Assembly: GCA_002709225.1 (NCBI GenBank)
Contig: PAQH01000025.1
Span: 1 to 64,000 of the forward strand
Direction: 5' to 3'
Length of the DNA stretch: 64,000 nucleotides
Source: Planctomycetaceae bacterium
GTDB taxonomy: Bacteria; Planctomycetota; Planctomycetia; Pirellulales; Pirellulaceae
Part shown: piece by piece, positions 40,388 to 50,848 of the stretch
Numbering within the stretch: position 1 is the first letter of the stretch
Layout of the letters: each line of letters starts with the position of its first letter
Translations under genes and position numbers: made by a program
Notes under the pieces: model-generated
Told to the model about the DNA's origin: nothing
Database searches by the model: none
Seen by the model: the letters and a program-made list of their open reading frames with translations, nothing else

Positions 40388-41296
40388 TCAACGACGGTTC
40401 GCCAACCAGCGAACGGCATTTTCGATGATCTTGAGAGGGACCTTCTCTTTTGTAGACGGGAAAAAAGTCTTGGGACCGGGACGGAAAGGGAAAACCGTGC
40501 CGCGCCCCTGGCGGCAGACACAGTCGCTGCGAAACCACTCTCCGCTGGTCCAGCGTTCTGCACAGACTACCTCGTCAGTCTGTGGAACCTGGCATGGTTC
40601 GTCGTACATCTCCGTGGCAGGTAGTGTGAACCGGGCCGGAATTCCTCGCGCGATGGTAGGGTTGGCGTGGAGTGTGGTTAGGTAACTCGGTTTGCCCTCC
40701 TCACGCCAAATGGGAAAGGCGCAGTTGGGCAAGTCGACTTTAAGTGCCGTGCGTCCGTGTGGGAATTTGCGGGCGGTGACGCGGCGCGTGATTTGACTGT
40801 TTGGTGCAGGGCCGACAAAGTCCCGGCCCTGCGCAAAGGCGCTGTCAATCAGGTGATCCGCGGAAGCGTAACGTTGAATAGTGCGGTTCCTCGTCACTTC
40901 GGCCACCGCTTCAATAAAAGCCAATGACCAGCGCGAGGAATGCAATGAAATCATGGCGAGTTGCCCGCTCTTGATGCGGCGTACGATTTCGCGTGCCTTG
41001 TCGCGTTTCACTTCATGGTGGCGGAAGTGGTCTCCGTACAGCAGGACCTGGCAGTTATCCAGGATGTCGCTGCCGAGCCCCTGGTCAGCGTTGTCGAGTT
41101 TGACCGAGGGCACCGCCAGTCCGGGGCGACTCGCCAGAAAGGCGGCAATTTCGTTGCCGAGAAAAGTGCTGTGCGCCTGTTTGTGACTGGGTTGTTCATC
41201 CCAGACAACGACTGGAATGGTTTGTGTGGGACCTTGGGTCGTCGCCAGCCACGCGGTAAACAGGATGACTAGAAACGGGATGCGTGGCCTGAGCAT
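40388..41296 (-). CDS. ThuA-like (trehalose-utilisation family) protein
   Basis: IPVVVWDEQPSHKQAHSTFLGNEIAAFL; DILDNCQVLLYGDHFRHHEVKRDKAREIVRRIKSGQLAMISLHSSRWS. Confidence 0.82.
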   Translation of the reverse strand: MLRPRIPFLVILFTAWLATTQGPTQTIPVVVWDEQPSHKQAHSTFLGNEIAAFLASRPGLAVPSVKLDNADQGLGSDILDNCQVLLYGDHFRHHEVKRDKAREIVRRIKSGQLAMISLHSSRWSLAFIEAVAEVTRNRTIQRYASADHLIDSAFAQGRDFVGPAPNSQITRRVTARKFPHGRTALKVDLPNCAFPIWREEGKPSYLTTLHANPTIARGIPARFTLPATEMYDEPCQVPQTDEVVCAERWTSGEWFRSDCVCRQGRGTVFPFRPGPKTFFPSTKEKVPLKIIENAVRWLANRR

Positions 41297-41402
41297 TGCC
41301 TTCTTTCAGTGCTGTTTGAACTAGACGGTGTGATTTGCAGGGTAAGCCGTGGCGGTTGGCAAAGACCATCGATGGTTCGGCTGCGAACAGCAAACGCGTC
41401 GG

Positions 41403-42857
41403 TCAGGGCGACGGAGGGGCTGTTGGCGTCGTGCCCCCCGAGCTCGCGGCGATGGCGAAGACGGCGGTTTCAGCGTGGTGCTTAACATGCTCCAAAACGC
41501 GGTGGTGAATGCGATGGATGAATAGGTCCGACCACAACGTCCAATAGGCATGCGGAAACATGTCGAATTGATACCAGGTCCTGCCTGTCAGAAGGGTGCC
41601 GCCACCTGCGGCACGCTGGAGGGTGAATTCACCGCGTGTGCTGCGCAGCGCGCCGTCTAAATGGGGCGGATGTAATTTGTGATAGGGGCTCAGTTCGAAC
41701 ATGGGCGCGGGCTGTTGCGTGACATCGAATGCCAAGCGGTGCGGCGCATTCCAGGTGGTTACCGGCTCGACAAATACGCCAGTTGTGAAGATGCAACGCC
41801 GCACTGCGCCCACGCCACTGCCGGAAATCTCGGCGCGGATCGGACAGGAGATTCCCCAGCGGTAATACCAGGCTGTGGGTGGTGGGAGATCAGGGAAGTG
41901 GATGACACTATTCCAGACCTGGTCAATATCTGCTGCGACATGGATTTGGGTTTGCACCATCCATTCCGGGTGCGGATTGGTCAGGTGTTCGAGGCCGGCG
42001 ATGCCGGGGAGCAAGAAAAGAATGGTTGAGGTGCCACGCAGTGGACGCCGGGAAGTATCGGCGATGGTTTTTCCAATGGCGCCCCCCAAGGCACCCAGCG
42101 GCAGGGCGAGCGGAGCAGCCATGGCGAGGCAGATGATTCCCTCGAGCGCGAAGGCCCACAATACGCCGCCACCCAGAATGACTGTTAGCATCCCGAGGCA
42201 AACACTCGCAGAGAGGCGGGTGGGCGCTGCGGCATTGGTGATCACCGAGGCCACCGCCCCCATCAAGATCGGAGTGCCCAGGAAGAGCGAGCTACCGTAG
42301 GTATCGAAGGTATACACACTGACGCCGAGCATTCCGAGTGCTAGCAGAAGTCCCGCGGCCAGCCCCGTGAGGGCGGCACGGTAATGCGACACGGTGTGGC
42401 GGATGGGGCTCGCTCGGTCGCCAGGAGTGATAGCACGTCGGTTGGGAAGCAACGCCATGATTACCATGGTGACCAGATTGACGCCTGGTACCAGGATCAA
42501 AAGGCCGAGCCAGGCACTGCACCCGGCACTGTAGGCGCGGCGGAGGGTCATGGTGACCGCAATCCAGAGAAACGGCAGCGTCCACAGAAACCAAGCCCAG
42601 GGAAGCCAGTCCGGGGCGCCACGCACAAGCTCTTCCCGGGCCGTTAACACGGGCGAAACGAATTGCCATGGGGACATCGTCGTTCCGGCTGCCTGTTGCA
42701 GAACAACACGTTCCACAACGTACTTCCCGAGCATCAGCGACAAGCCCGAGGTGGCGTAGAAAAGCCGGGGTACATCGCGGGAAAATCCGAACCAGCCAGC
42801 CACGAGACCGCGTAGGGTGGCAAATAGACCGTGTATCGCTGTCGCAACAGAAGTCAT
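41403..42857 (-). CDS. Polytopic membrane protein with C-terminal SRPBCC-like domain
   Basis: Several hydrophobic helices, then VQTQIHVAADIDQVWNSVIHFPDLPPPTAWYYRWG...GTLLTGRTWYQFDMFPHAYWTLWSDLFIHRIHHRVLEHVK. Confidence 0.7.
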   Translation of the reverse strand: MTSVATAIHGLFATLRGLVAGWFGFSRDVPRLFYATSGLSLMLGKYVVERVVLQQAAGTTMSPWQFVSPVLTAREELVRGAPDWLPWAWFLWTLPFLWIAVTMTLRRAYSAGCSAWLGLLILVPGVNLVTMVIMALLPNRRAITPGDRASPIRHTVSHYRAALTGLAAGLLLALGMLGVSVYTFDTYGSSLFLGTPILMGAVASVITNAAAPTRLSASVCLGMLTVILGGGVLWAFALEGIICLAMAAPLALPLGALGGAIGKTIADTSRRPLRGTSTILFLLPGIAGLEHLTNPHPEWMVQTQIHVAADIDQVWNSVIHFPDLPPPTAWYYRWGISCPIRAEISGSGVGAVRRCIFTTGVFVEPVTTWNAPHRLAFDVTQQPAPMFELSPYHKLHPPHLDGALRSTRGEFTLQRAAGGGTLLTGRTWYQFDMFPHAYWTLWSDLFIHRIHHRVLEHVKHHAETAVFAIAASSGGTTPTAPPSP

Positions 42858-42921
42858 GCGAAAAGTCTACCAGGCGCGAAGTTTACGGAAGTTAGGCCCG
42901 CGCTCGTCCGTTGTTGAGGAA

Positions 42922-44349
42922 TCAGGCGAGGAGTTGGTCCACGACGGTTGCTCCAGAAACCGGGGAATCGGTGAGTGTTTCGTCGCGTCCATGGTGATGG
43001 TAGGTAAGCTCATCGTGGTCGAGCCCGAGTTGGTGCAGGATTGTGGCGAAGAGGTCTGGAACGCTCACGGGATCTTCGGTCGCACGGTAACCGACGTCAT
43101 CGGTAGCGCCGTGGATATGGCCTGGTCGGAAACCACCACCCGCCAGCAACGCGGTAAAACCATTGCGGTTATGATCGCGGCCCTTGCCATTCTGTGAAAC
43201 GGGCAAACGCCCGAACTCGCCAGTCCAGAGCACGATCGTATCTTCGAGTAACCCGCGTTGCGCGAGGTCCTGGATAAAGCCCGCGGTGGGGCGGTCGGTC
43301 TGCGTCGAGATCTTGGCAATTTCGTCCTTGACGTTGGCGTGGCTGTCCCAGGGTGCGCCATTGAGAAATACGTGAACAAATCGGACGCCGGCCTCGACCA
43401 TTCTGCGCGCCATTAGGAGGCGGGTTCCGTAGCCACGGGTGACTTCGTCGTCCATTCCGTAGAGGGAGCGTGTTTGCTGTGTTTCTTTTGTTAAATCGAG
43501 CGCCGAGGTCGCTTCCAGTTGCATCCTGGCGGCCAACTCGTAGTTGCGAATACGCGATTCGAGCTGACGGTTGTGAGGATAGTTGCGGCGGTGGGTTTGA
43601 TTCAGTTCCGCCAGGAAAGCCAGGTCGTCGTCGCGGGCCCCCGCTGGTAGCGCCTGGGCAGGGGTGAGGTTCAATACGGGTGGACCTTCGGTCCTGACTT
43701 GCGTACCCCGATAGATCGCGGGTAGCCAGCCGTTTTGCCACAGTGTGGATCCGGTGGAGGGGTAGCCTTGGGGGTCACGGAGCACGACATAGGCTGGCAG
43801 ATTTTGGTTGATGGTACCCAGTCCATAGCAGATCCAGGAGCCGAGCGTGGGGCGTCCCGGAAAGATTTTGCCACTGGTAATCATTACCAAACCCTCTGTG
43901 TGGTTGTTGTGCTCGGAATGCATCGAGCGAACCATGCAGAGGTGATCTGCAACACGTGGCAGGTGGGGAAGGGCATTGGAGAAAGTCATACCACTTTCGC
44001 CATGTTGCGAAAACGTCCAGGGGGATGCCAGCAGCTGGTTCTGCTCACTCCCGGGCTGAAACATTTCAACCTTTTCTCGATACACTCGTCCCGCGCCGGC
44101 CGTCAACGCCGGTTTGGGATCAAACAGGTCCATTTGGCTCGGGCCGCCGTTTTGCAGTAGCATTACGACCGCTTTGGCACGCGCGGGGAAATGAGGTTTG
44201 CGTGGTTTCAGATGGAGGTCTTGCGGCTTGGTCGCCGCTTTCGATTCCTGATGCAGCATCCAGTTCAAGGCACACGCCCCGAAGCCGAGGCCCGTCGTCT
44301 TGAGCAGTTGGCGACGATCTGCCGTTGTTGTGGTGGGTGGCGTGGGCAT
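42922..44349 (-). CDS. DUF1501 protein (start possibly 44349; ORF extends to 44388)
   Basis: DRRQLLKTTGLGFGACALNWML; AVVMLLQNGGPSQMDLFDPKPAL; DTIVLWTGEFGRLPVSQNGKGRDHNRNGFTALLAGGG. Confidence 0.92.
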   Translation of the reverse strand: MPTPPTTTTADRRQLLKTTGLGFGACALNWMLHQESKAATKPQDLHLKPRKPHFPARAKAVVMLLQNGGPSQMDLFDPKPALTAGAGRVYREKVEMFQPGSEQNQLLASPWTFSQHGESGMTFSNALPHLPRVADHLCMVRSMHSEHNNHTEGLVMITSGKIFPGRPTLGSWICYGLGTINQNLPAYVVLRDPQGYPSTGSTLWQNGWLPAIYRGTQVRTEGPPVLNLTPAQALPAGARDDDLAFLAELNQTHRRNYPHNRQLESRIRNYELAARMQLEATSALDLTKETQQTRSLYGMDDEVTRGYGTRLLMARRMVEAGVRFVHVFLNGAPWDSHANVKDEIAKISTQTDRPTAGFIQDLAQRGLLEDTIVLWTGEFGRLPVSQNGKGRDHNRNGFTALLAGGGFRPGHIHGATDDVGYRATEDPVSVPDLFATILHQLGLDHDELTYHHHGRDETLTDSPVSGATVVDQLLA

Positions 44350-44357
44350 GGTGCATT

Positions 44358-46994
44358 TCAGGGTGTGTAGAGAAATTCGTTCGTGCAAAGCAACATGTGG
44401 CAGAGATGTCGCAGGGCGTGCGTCAGTGGCGGGTATTTCAGATTCGGCTGCGTTTGATACCGTTGCGAGTGACGTTCCACAAATTCGAAAGACACCCTCC
44501 TCTCCGTGGTGTCGGGCATTCGAGCCAGGATCATCTGGAACGCCATGACAACGTGCGCGGCGAGTGACTGGCCCTGGTTCTCATGCAGCAGGCGCCGCGC
44601 CAAGGCCAGCGATTGCTCAAACATAAACTGATCATTGATCAACGTTAACGACTGACCGACTACGGCGGTGGCGGTGCGCTGGGTACAATTCTTGGTGAGT
44701 TCGGGTTGACCAAAGGCCTCCAGAAATGACTCGTGGTAGCGCCGTCGCTGCAACAGATAAAGGCTGCGGCGGTAAGCGTCGGCGGGGCGCTGCAATCGAC
44801 CCGGGTCGATCCGCACGTAACCGTCCGGTCGCGGTGTCGTGGCGATGGGGGGACCGCCAAAGGAACGGTCGAGCTGGCCACTGAGGGCGAGTACCGAGTC
44901 ACGGAGTACTTCCGAGTCGAGTTGTCGTAGTCGCATGCGCCAGAGAAGGCGGTTTTCTGGATCCTTGGTTGGGGGCTGTGCCGGGGGAACACTGGTTTGG
45001 CGATAGGCGGCGGTTGATACAAGCTGTTGCAGCAAACGCTTGTACCGCCAGCCCGCATCCCTGAAATCGACGGCCAGGTAGTCCAGGAGCTGCGGGTGAT
45101 CCGGCAGACTTCCCATGACGCCGAAATTGTCCGAAGTCTCGACAATGCCGCGGCCAAAGAGCTGTTGCCAGACACGATTGACAACGACGCGTGTCAGCAG
45201 GCCGGACGCCGGGCTGTTGCTGTCGGTCAGCCAGTGCGCCAGGGTGGTGCGACGCCCCGACGTCGCGGCTGGCGTGGGGAAGGGTTGGTGCGAGTCCACG
45301 TCGATGGCGTTCGTCAGCACCCGCAGCATACCTGGTTCGACAACGCTTCGAGGTTGCAAGTGATCACCTCGGGAAAGCAGGTACGTCTGAGGTGAGGTAT
45401 TGGTGTCATAGACCGACTGGATGGTGCCCCAGGTTTTCAGCTGCGATTGGAAGGTGGAGATCTCAGCCTGTAGTCGGTTTACCGTCGCGCGCTCGGTGGC
45501 CGTGAAGGCGACCGCCACTTCGGCATCGCTGACGGCCAGGATGGTACCGAGTTTCATCGCCAGGTATTTTTGGATCGCGTCCTGTTTGTCGGGCGGCGTA
45601 CGGGTGGCTTTTTCCACGTCGCCGCGGATACTGGCCGGAAGGCCGTTGAGCTTATCGGTTCTAATGCGATTGCGGTGGGGCGTTTGGATCGCGATGATCG
45701 CCTGCCTCACGGTGGCGATTTGCCGGTTTCTATCCTTGTTGTGCGCGACGCGCTGGGATTTTTCTTTGGGTGCAATGTCAGCAATTTCCCGCTCGGCCGG
45801 CTGGAGCCAGGATTGTGGGTCGAAGGCCGGCGTGAAGCACGCCAATAACCGGTAATAGTCGTGTTGGGGCAAAGGGTCGTATTTGTGGTCGTGGCAGCGA
45901 GCGCATTGAATCGTCAAGCCGAGGAGGTTGTGGATTGTAACCTCCATTGTGCGGGCTAGCACTTCATGACGCATGTCCGCGGTATTGAGCTCGTTTTGGA
46001 GTGTCTCGTCCGCCGCGCTGCGCAAAAACGTGGTGGCGATCAGTTGGCGGAGCATCTCGGGAGTCAGCTGGTCAGCCTCGCGCCAGTCCGACATCTCGTC
46101 CCCGGCGACCTGTTCGCGTACAAAATGGTCAAAAGGCATGTCCTGGTTATGGGCGTCGATGACATATTCTCGGTAACGCCATTTACCGGGTGCCACTTTA
46201 GCGATGGTGGCATCGGTGTCGTCGCCGATCGTGTCGACGTAACCGGACGCGTCGAGCCAGTGACGGCCCCACTTTTGCCCGAAATGAGGCGATGCCAGGA
46301 GATGGTCGACGAGCTGTTCGTAGGCGGAGGGTGACCGATCGCGCAGAAAGGCGCGGACGGTGTCTGGTGTGGGTGGAAGTCCTGTCAAGTCGAGTGCCAG
46401 TCGGCGTAGCAAAGCGGGTCGGTCCGCCGGCGCTGAGAAAGAAAGCCCAGCCGCTTCCAGACGCGACAGGAGGAAATGGTCGATCACGGTACGGGCGTCT
46501 GTGACGTTGTGTGGTGCAGGGGGTGGCGTTCGCTGAGGCGGTACGAAGGCCCAGTGGGAGCGATCCGCCGCGTCAATCGGGATGATCGTGGCCGGCTCGG
46601 ACGGGACTGGCGGTGCGGCGGTGTCGAGCCAGCGACGGAGGGTCGCGATTTGCGCGGAAGTAAGGGGTAATTCATCTTTCGGAGGCATACTGCCAGCGGC
46701 GACCTTGCGGTAAAGCAGACTGCGGGCGGCGCTGCCCGGTAGGATGGCGGGGCCCGCGGTACCGCCGCGCAGCAGCAGCGGCAGCGTGCGCAGGTCAAGG
46801 TCGCCTGCGCGTTTTTCGAGGCCGTGACAGCTCATGCAATGGGCGCGGAGAAGCGGGCGGACGTCGCGTTCGAAATTGACCGGCGTCGGATCCGGAGGTA
46901 TTTCACCCGCGTGCAGCGCCGAGGAGGTCAGCCAGAGCCAAACCAGGTAGGCCCAAGTGGTACTCAAACGGAACAGGGAAGGTGGAAGTAGCAT
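44358..46994 (-). CDS. PSCyt1-DUF1549-DUF1553 protein without LamG insert
   Basis: LLRAHCMSCHGLEKRAGDLDLRTL; IQCARCHDHKYDPLPQHDYYRLL; VVVNRVWQQLFGRGIVETSDNFG; RLRQLDSEVLRDSVLALSG. Confidence 0.92.
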   Translation of the reverse strand: MLLPPSLFRLSTTWAYLVWLWLTSSALHAGEIPPDPTPVNFERDVRPLLRAHCMSCHGLEKRAGDLDLRTLPLLLRGGTAGPAILPGSAARSLLYRKVAAGSMPPKDELPLTSAQIATLRRWLDTAAPPVPSEPATIIPIDAADRSHWAFVPPQRTPPPAPHNVTDARTVIDHFLLSRLEAAGLSFSAPADRPALLRRLALDLTGLPPTPDTVRAFLRDRSPSAYEQLVDHLLASPHFGQKWGRHWLDASGYVDTIGDDTDATIAKVAPGKWRYREYVIDAHNQDMPFDHFVREQVAGDEMSDWREADQLTPEMLRQLIATTFLRSAADETLQNELNTADMRHEVLARTMEVTIHNLLGLTIQCARCHDHKYDPLPQHDYYRLLACFTPAFDPQSWLQPAEREIADIAPKEKSQRVAHNKDRNRQIATVRQAIIAIQTPHRNRIRTDKLNGLPASIRGDVEKATRTPPDKQDAIQKYLAMKLGTILAVSDAEVAVAFTATERATVNRLQAEISTFQSQLKTWGTIQSVYDTNTSPQTYLLSRGDHLQPRSVVEPGMLRVLTNAIDVDSHQPFPTPAATSGRRTTLAHWLTDSNSPASGLLTRVVVNRVWQQLFGRGIVETSDNFGVMGSLPDHPQLLDYLAVDFRDAGWRYKRLLQQLVSTAAYRQTSVPPAQPPTKDPENRLLWRMRLRQLDSEVLRDSVLALSGQLDRSFGGPPIATTPRPDGYVRIDPGRLQRPADAYRRSLYLLQRRRYHESFLEAFGQPELTKNCTQRTATAVVGQSLTLINDQFMFEQSLALARRLLHENQGQSLAAHVVMAFQMILARMPDTTERRVSFEFVERHSQRYQTQPNLKYPPLTHALRHLCHMLLCTNEFLYTP

Positions 46995-47146
46995 GCTGCT
47001 ATTGTAGCCGGGGCTGATCAGGGGAGGCGAGAGCAGGTGGTCGCCTTGTGCGGAGACGTTTGGAGTACACTTCGATACTTGCCCCAGACCTCTAGAATAG
47101 TGCGTCCGCGGTCGGCAACTGCAATCTACAGCTGGTGAGGTTTCTT

Positions 47147-50100
47147 ATGAATCGTCTGGTTGGCTGGCTGGCTCTGGCAGCGTTGGTGGCGGTATGGGAC
47201 CCGGTGTGTAATAGCGCCGAACCCATCGTCAACTTGCAATTCAGGGATGTGGCCGCGCTGCCCGCGGGCGCGCGGTTTAGCCGCCCCAGTCGGGCGACCT
47301 ACGTGGGGGGGGATGGTCGTCTTCATGAGATCGGTCCCAACGTCCCCAGGTTTGCCTTGCGGCGAGACGAGAATGGCGTCGAAATGCGGGGCTACCTGGC
47401 GGAAGGTGCTGCGGAAAATAGGCTGTCGTGGTCTTCGTTTGAGGTGGCGCTGCCGCGGATCCGTAACAGCTGGAGCGCGCAAGGAGGGGTTCTTGCGACT
47501 TACCACAAGGGTGTTTCCGTGCACGGGAATTCGTCGCTGCGCCTCTCCGGAAAGGGAGAGTGGCTGCACCGGTCGCTGAAGTTAGGCGCGTTTGCCGCGC
47601 CCGAATTTCGAGGGCACTATTTGACAGCGTTTGTGCGCACGCCAGATGGGAAGCCTCCCGCGGACGACGTGGTACAGGTTTATGCGTCGCGCAGGCGGGG
47701 TGGCCCTAACGAGATTCCGGCGTCACGGCGCTTCCGGGATCCTCTGCGGGTGGGCGGCTGGTGGCGCATTGGCGGCTACATCAGGCCTGCGAACGAGGGG
47801 CAGGGCTGGTGGTGTGGGCTGCGTGTCGCGGGGCCAGTTCTGGTCGATGCGGTCCAATTGGAAAGACGCCCTCGCAATGGGTGTGAAACGCCCACCACTT
47901 ACATCCCTACCGATGGGCGCCCCGGGAGTCGCGCTGCGGACGTGCTCTCGCTTGACCCCGCGACGTTGCGCTGGCCGCAGCAAGAGGGGACGTTGTTGGT
48001 GTGGATGAGAACCGGAAGTCCTGTGCATAACGGAAGCTGTCCGATCATCCGCCAGGAGTTTCAACGCGGTGACGTGTCCCAAAGCTTGGCGCTGGTGCAT
48101 CACGGCAGTGCGCTCACTGCGGCCTTGCCGACTGGTGGAGACAACACTAGCAGGGTTGTGCCCCCCAACCACTGGACACAAATTGTGTTGAGTTGGCGCG
48201 GGGGCCGTGGCTGGCTGTACGTGGATGGCTCTCGCAACGGCCGGACGGAGCAGGAGGGATTCGCGGTTGGTAGCGATTTTGGGGTTCCCAAAACGCGTCT
48301 GTTTGTGGGGATGCAACTTCACGATTATGCACAGTTAGCGGGTTACGTCTCACAGGTCGCCCTCTACAACGAGGCTTGGGACGAGGATGAGGTCTGGGAC
48401 CATTATGTTGGAGACGTAGCCGCTGCGGGGGGAGATCCTCTAACACTGGTGCGGGTGTCGATGCCGCGACCACCGGTAACCAGGCCTGCGATCCCGCGGG
48501 AACACTGGGTACGATTCAAAACCGAATTGCCACTCGCCGCGGCAACGAGCGCCGTGGTGTATGCGAGTGATGGCCGCTTGGTGCGGACGCTGTGGGAGAC
48601 GCGCCGTGCCCCGGCGGGAATCAACGAAATTGTCTGGGATACGGGTGACGACAGCGGGCGGCGCGTACCCGCCGGAAAGTACGAGTTGCGGATTTTGCAG
48701 AACCCCGGTATCGCAACTCGGTATGTGGCGACACCCGGTAACGGACGCGTACCGCAAAGGGCGGCTGCTGAGGCGATCGGTAGCGTCCACGCGCTGCACC
48801 CGCGAGGAGTCGCGGTCGATACCAATGATGATGTCTATGTCTTAGGGCATGGCCATGGGGTCGGTACGCAGAAGTATAGCCCAGCGGGGCGGCTGCTCTG
48901 GACGCATGCACCACTTGATACCGGGGATATTCCAAGTGCGATATGTGTTTCCGAAGGGACGCTGTTTGTGGCGGGGAAACATCTCTACCGGATCGAAGCT
49001 GCCACCGGGCAGACGATACGTGATACGGAGGGAAGGTGGCGCGTCTACCTGGGTGATAATCCGGAACTGGACACGACAGACAGGGTCCGCCCTGAGCTGG
49101 CGGACGTGCGGGAAGCCGTGATTGAACGGCAGGTCTGTGGCAAGACGGCAACGCGTGGGGTCGTCGCCGATTCCGAACGTGTTTATGTGTCCTGCTGGGC
49201 GCAAAACCAGATACGCATTTTTGATCGCCGGACCCTCGCAGGCAGAGGCACCCTCTCGCTATTGCGGCCGGGTGGGTTGGCATTCGATCCAGCGGGGCGT
49301 TTGTGGGCGATCAGCGGTGGGGACCTGGTGCGTCGAGAAAAGGGCCACTGGAGAATCGTGGTGCCACGGGCGGGGCGGCGACCCTATGGCTTGACGGTGT
49401 CCGGGGAAGGTCGTCTGTGGCTCACCGATCTGGGAGATCCCTGTCGTTTGCTTGAATTTGATCTCGAGGGTAGACGGCTGCGTTCTTACGGTGCCCCCGG
49501 AACGCTGCAGGGGGACATCCACCGGGATCGACTGTACGCCCCAACGGGAATCGCCTGCGCCGCGGACGGCAGCCTCTATGTGGCGGAATATTTACTCCAC
49601 CGTATCCAAAAGCTTAACGCGGGATTACGCCCTGATTGGGTCCTCTACGGCGGCAGCTATTTTGAGAATACCTCATTCTTGAGCGATCACCCTAGCCTGC
49701 TGTACGGCCTGGATGGATCGCACAGTGGAACCGTGTACGAGTATCACGTCGACCTGGAAACTGGCAGCTGGGTTCCACAACGCTGGTGGTGGTTGGGGCA
49801 TGAACACCCGACACGAGAAATCAATGGGTACATGGTGCACGGGCAGCGAGCGCATACGATTGCGGGGCATCGATTTTTGTTTAGTTGTCACAAAACGGTG
49901 CGGATCTATCGGGTTGCCTCGGACGGGCTGTTTCCAGTGGCGCGGATCGGTGGGCGGTTTTCCTATTACGACGAGCAGGGCACGCTACAGCGTCCGCGGG
50001 GCGCGTTCCCTATCTGGATCGACAAGAACGGAGATGGTTTGGCGCAACAGAGCGAGGTGGAGGAGGCGCCAGTAGGCCGGTATCAGCCGGAACCGCATAT

Positions 50101-50848
50101 TGGGTTCAGTCACGATATGGAAGTGAGTCGTGATGGCACCGTGTACTGGGGGAACTTCTCGTTACCTTTGCTGCGGGTGGATGCGCGAGGCGTACCTCAC
50201 TACTCGTGGGATCGGGCGACGGTGTCCGGTCCGGATTTTGCGGCCTTGGGAGATGTCCTGCTGGAAGGTGTCGGGGCGGACCGCGAGGGGAATCGGTATT
50301 TCGACATCTTCTACAAGGACGACGCGTTAAGGCAGCCCGGGATTGGACACTGGTCCCGTCGCGTGATTCGCTGCAGTATCAGCCGTTATGATGCCAGCGG
50401 GAGACAGATCTGGAACGTTGGCCACAAAGCGATCGGACGTCCGGAACCGGGAGGGATGCACCAACCCACGTGTACTCGTGTTGAGGGTGAGTGGGTCTTT
50501 GTGGGGGATGAGGCAGGTATGGTGCATGTCTGGTCAACCGACGGCCTCTACGTTGGCTCGGTGTTGCGTAATATGTACGTTGACGACCGCCGCCAGCGCG
50601 CCAGGAAACGTGGGTATTTGTTGGCCGACGAAGTCACGATCGGAGAGTTCTGGTCGTTGGACGTGGTCCAGCAACCTGCAACGGGGCGCTATTTCCTGGC
50701 GGGCCAAAGCCATGAATTCGGAGAACATCTGAGGGTCTACGAAGTGACAGGATTACAGGGGATCCGGCGGGCAAGGAGTGTCGTCCAAGTCGGTCCACCC
50801 AGAAACCCGCCGGCGGAAGAAAAAGTGGGCGGTGGGTCACCGAAGTAG
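47147..50848 (+). CDS. Large exported protein: CBM-like, LamG, FlgD-Ig-like and NHL-type propeller regions
   Basis: Signal MNRLVGWLALAALVAVW; LamG-like GTLLVWMRTGSPVHN...GWLYVDGSRNG; FlgD-like VVYASDGRLVRTLWETRRAPAGINEIVWDTGDDSGRRVPAGKYELRI; NHL-like PTGIACAADGSLYVAEYLLHRIQKLN. Confidence 0.78.
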   Translation: MNRLVGWLALAALVAVWDPVCNSAEPIVNLQFRDVAALPAGARFSRPSRATYVGGDGRLHEIGPNVPRFALRRDENGVEMRGYLAEGAAENRLSWSSFEVALPRIRNSWSAQGGVLATYHKGVSVHGNSSLRLSGKGEWLHRSLKLGAFAAPEFRGHYLTAFVRTPDGKPPADDVVQVYASRRRGGPNEIPASRRFRDPLRVGGWWRIGGYIRPANEGQGWWCGLRVAGPVLVDAVQLERRPRNGCETPTTYIPTDGRPGSRAADVLSLDPATLRWPQQEGTLLVWMRTGSPVHNGSCPIIRQEFQRGDVSQSLALVHHGSALTAALPTGGDNTSRVVPPNHWTQIVLSWRGGRGWLYVDGSRNGRTEQEGFAVGSDFGVPKTRLFVGMQLHDYAQLAGYVSQVALYNEAWDEDEVWDHYVGDVAAAGGDPLTLVRVSMPRPPVTRPAIPREHWVRFKTELPLAAATSAVVYASDGRLVRTLWETRRAPAGINEIVWDTGDDSGRRVPAGKYELRILQNPGIATRYVATPGNGRVPQRAAAEAIGSVHALHPRGVAVDTNDDVYVLGHGHGVGTQKYSPAGRLLWTHAPLDTGDIPSAICVSEGTLFVAGKHLYRIEAATGQTIRDTEGRWRVYLGDNPELDTTDRVRPELADVREAVIERQVCGKTATRGVVADSERVYVSCWAQNQIRIFDRRTLAGRGTLSLLRPGGLAFDPAGRLWAISGGDLVRREKGHWRIVVPRAGRRPYGLTVSGEGRLWLTDLGDPCRLLEFDLEGRRLRSYGAPGTLQGDIHRDRLYAPTGIACAADGSLYVAEYLLHRIQKLNAGLRPDWVLYGGSYFENTSFLSDHPSLLYGLDGSHSGTVYEYHVDLETGSWVPQRWWWLGHEHPTREINGYMVHGQRAHTIAGHRFLFSCHKTVRIYRVASDGLFPVARIGGRFSYYDEQGTLQRPRGAFPIWIDKNGDGLAQQSEVEEAPVGRYQPEPHIGFSHDMEVSRDGTVYWGNFSLPLLRVDARGVPHYSWDRATVSGPDFAALGDVLLEGVGADREGNRYFDIFYKDDALRQPGIGHWSRRVIRCSISRYDASGRQIWNVGHKAIGRPEPGGMHQPTCTRVEGEWVFVGDEAGMVHVWSTDGLYVGSVLRNMYVDDRRQRARKRGYLLADEVTIGEFWSLDVVQQPATGRYFLAGQSHEFGEHLRVYEVTGLQGIRRARSVVQVGPPRNPPAEEKVGGGSPK

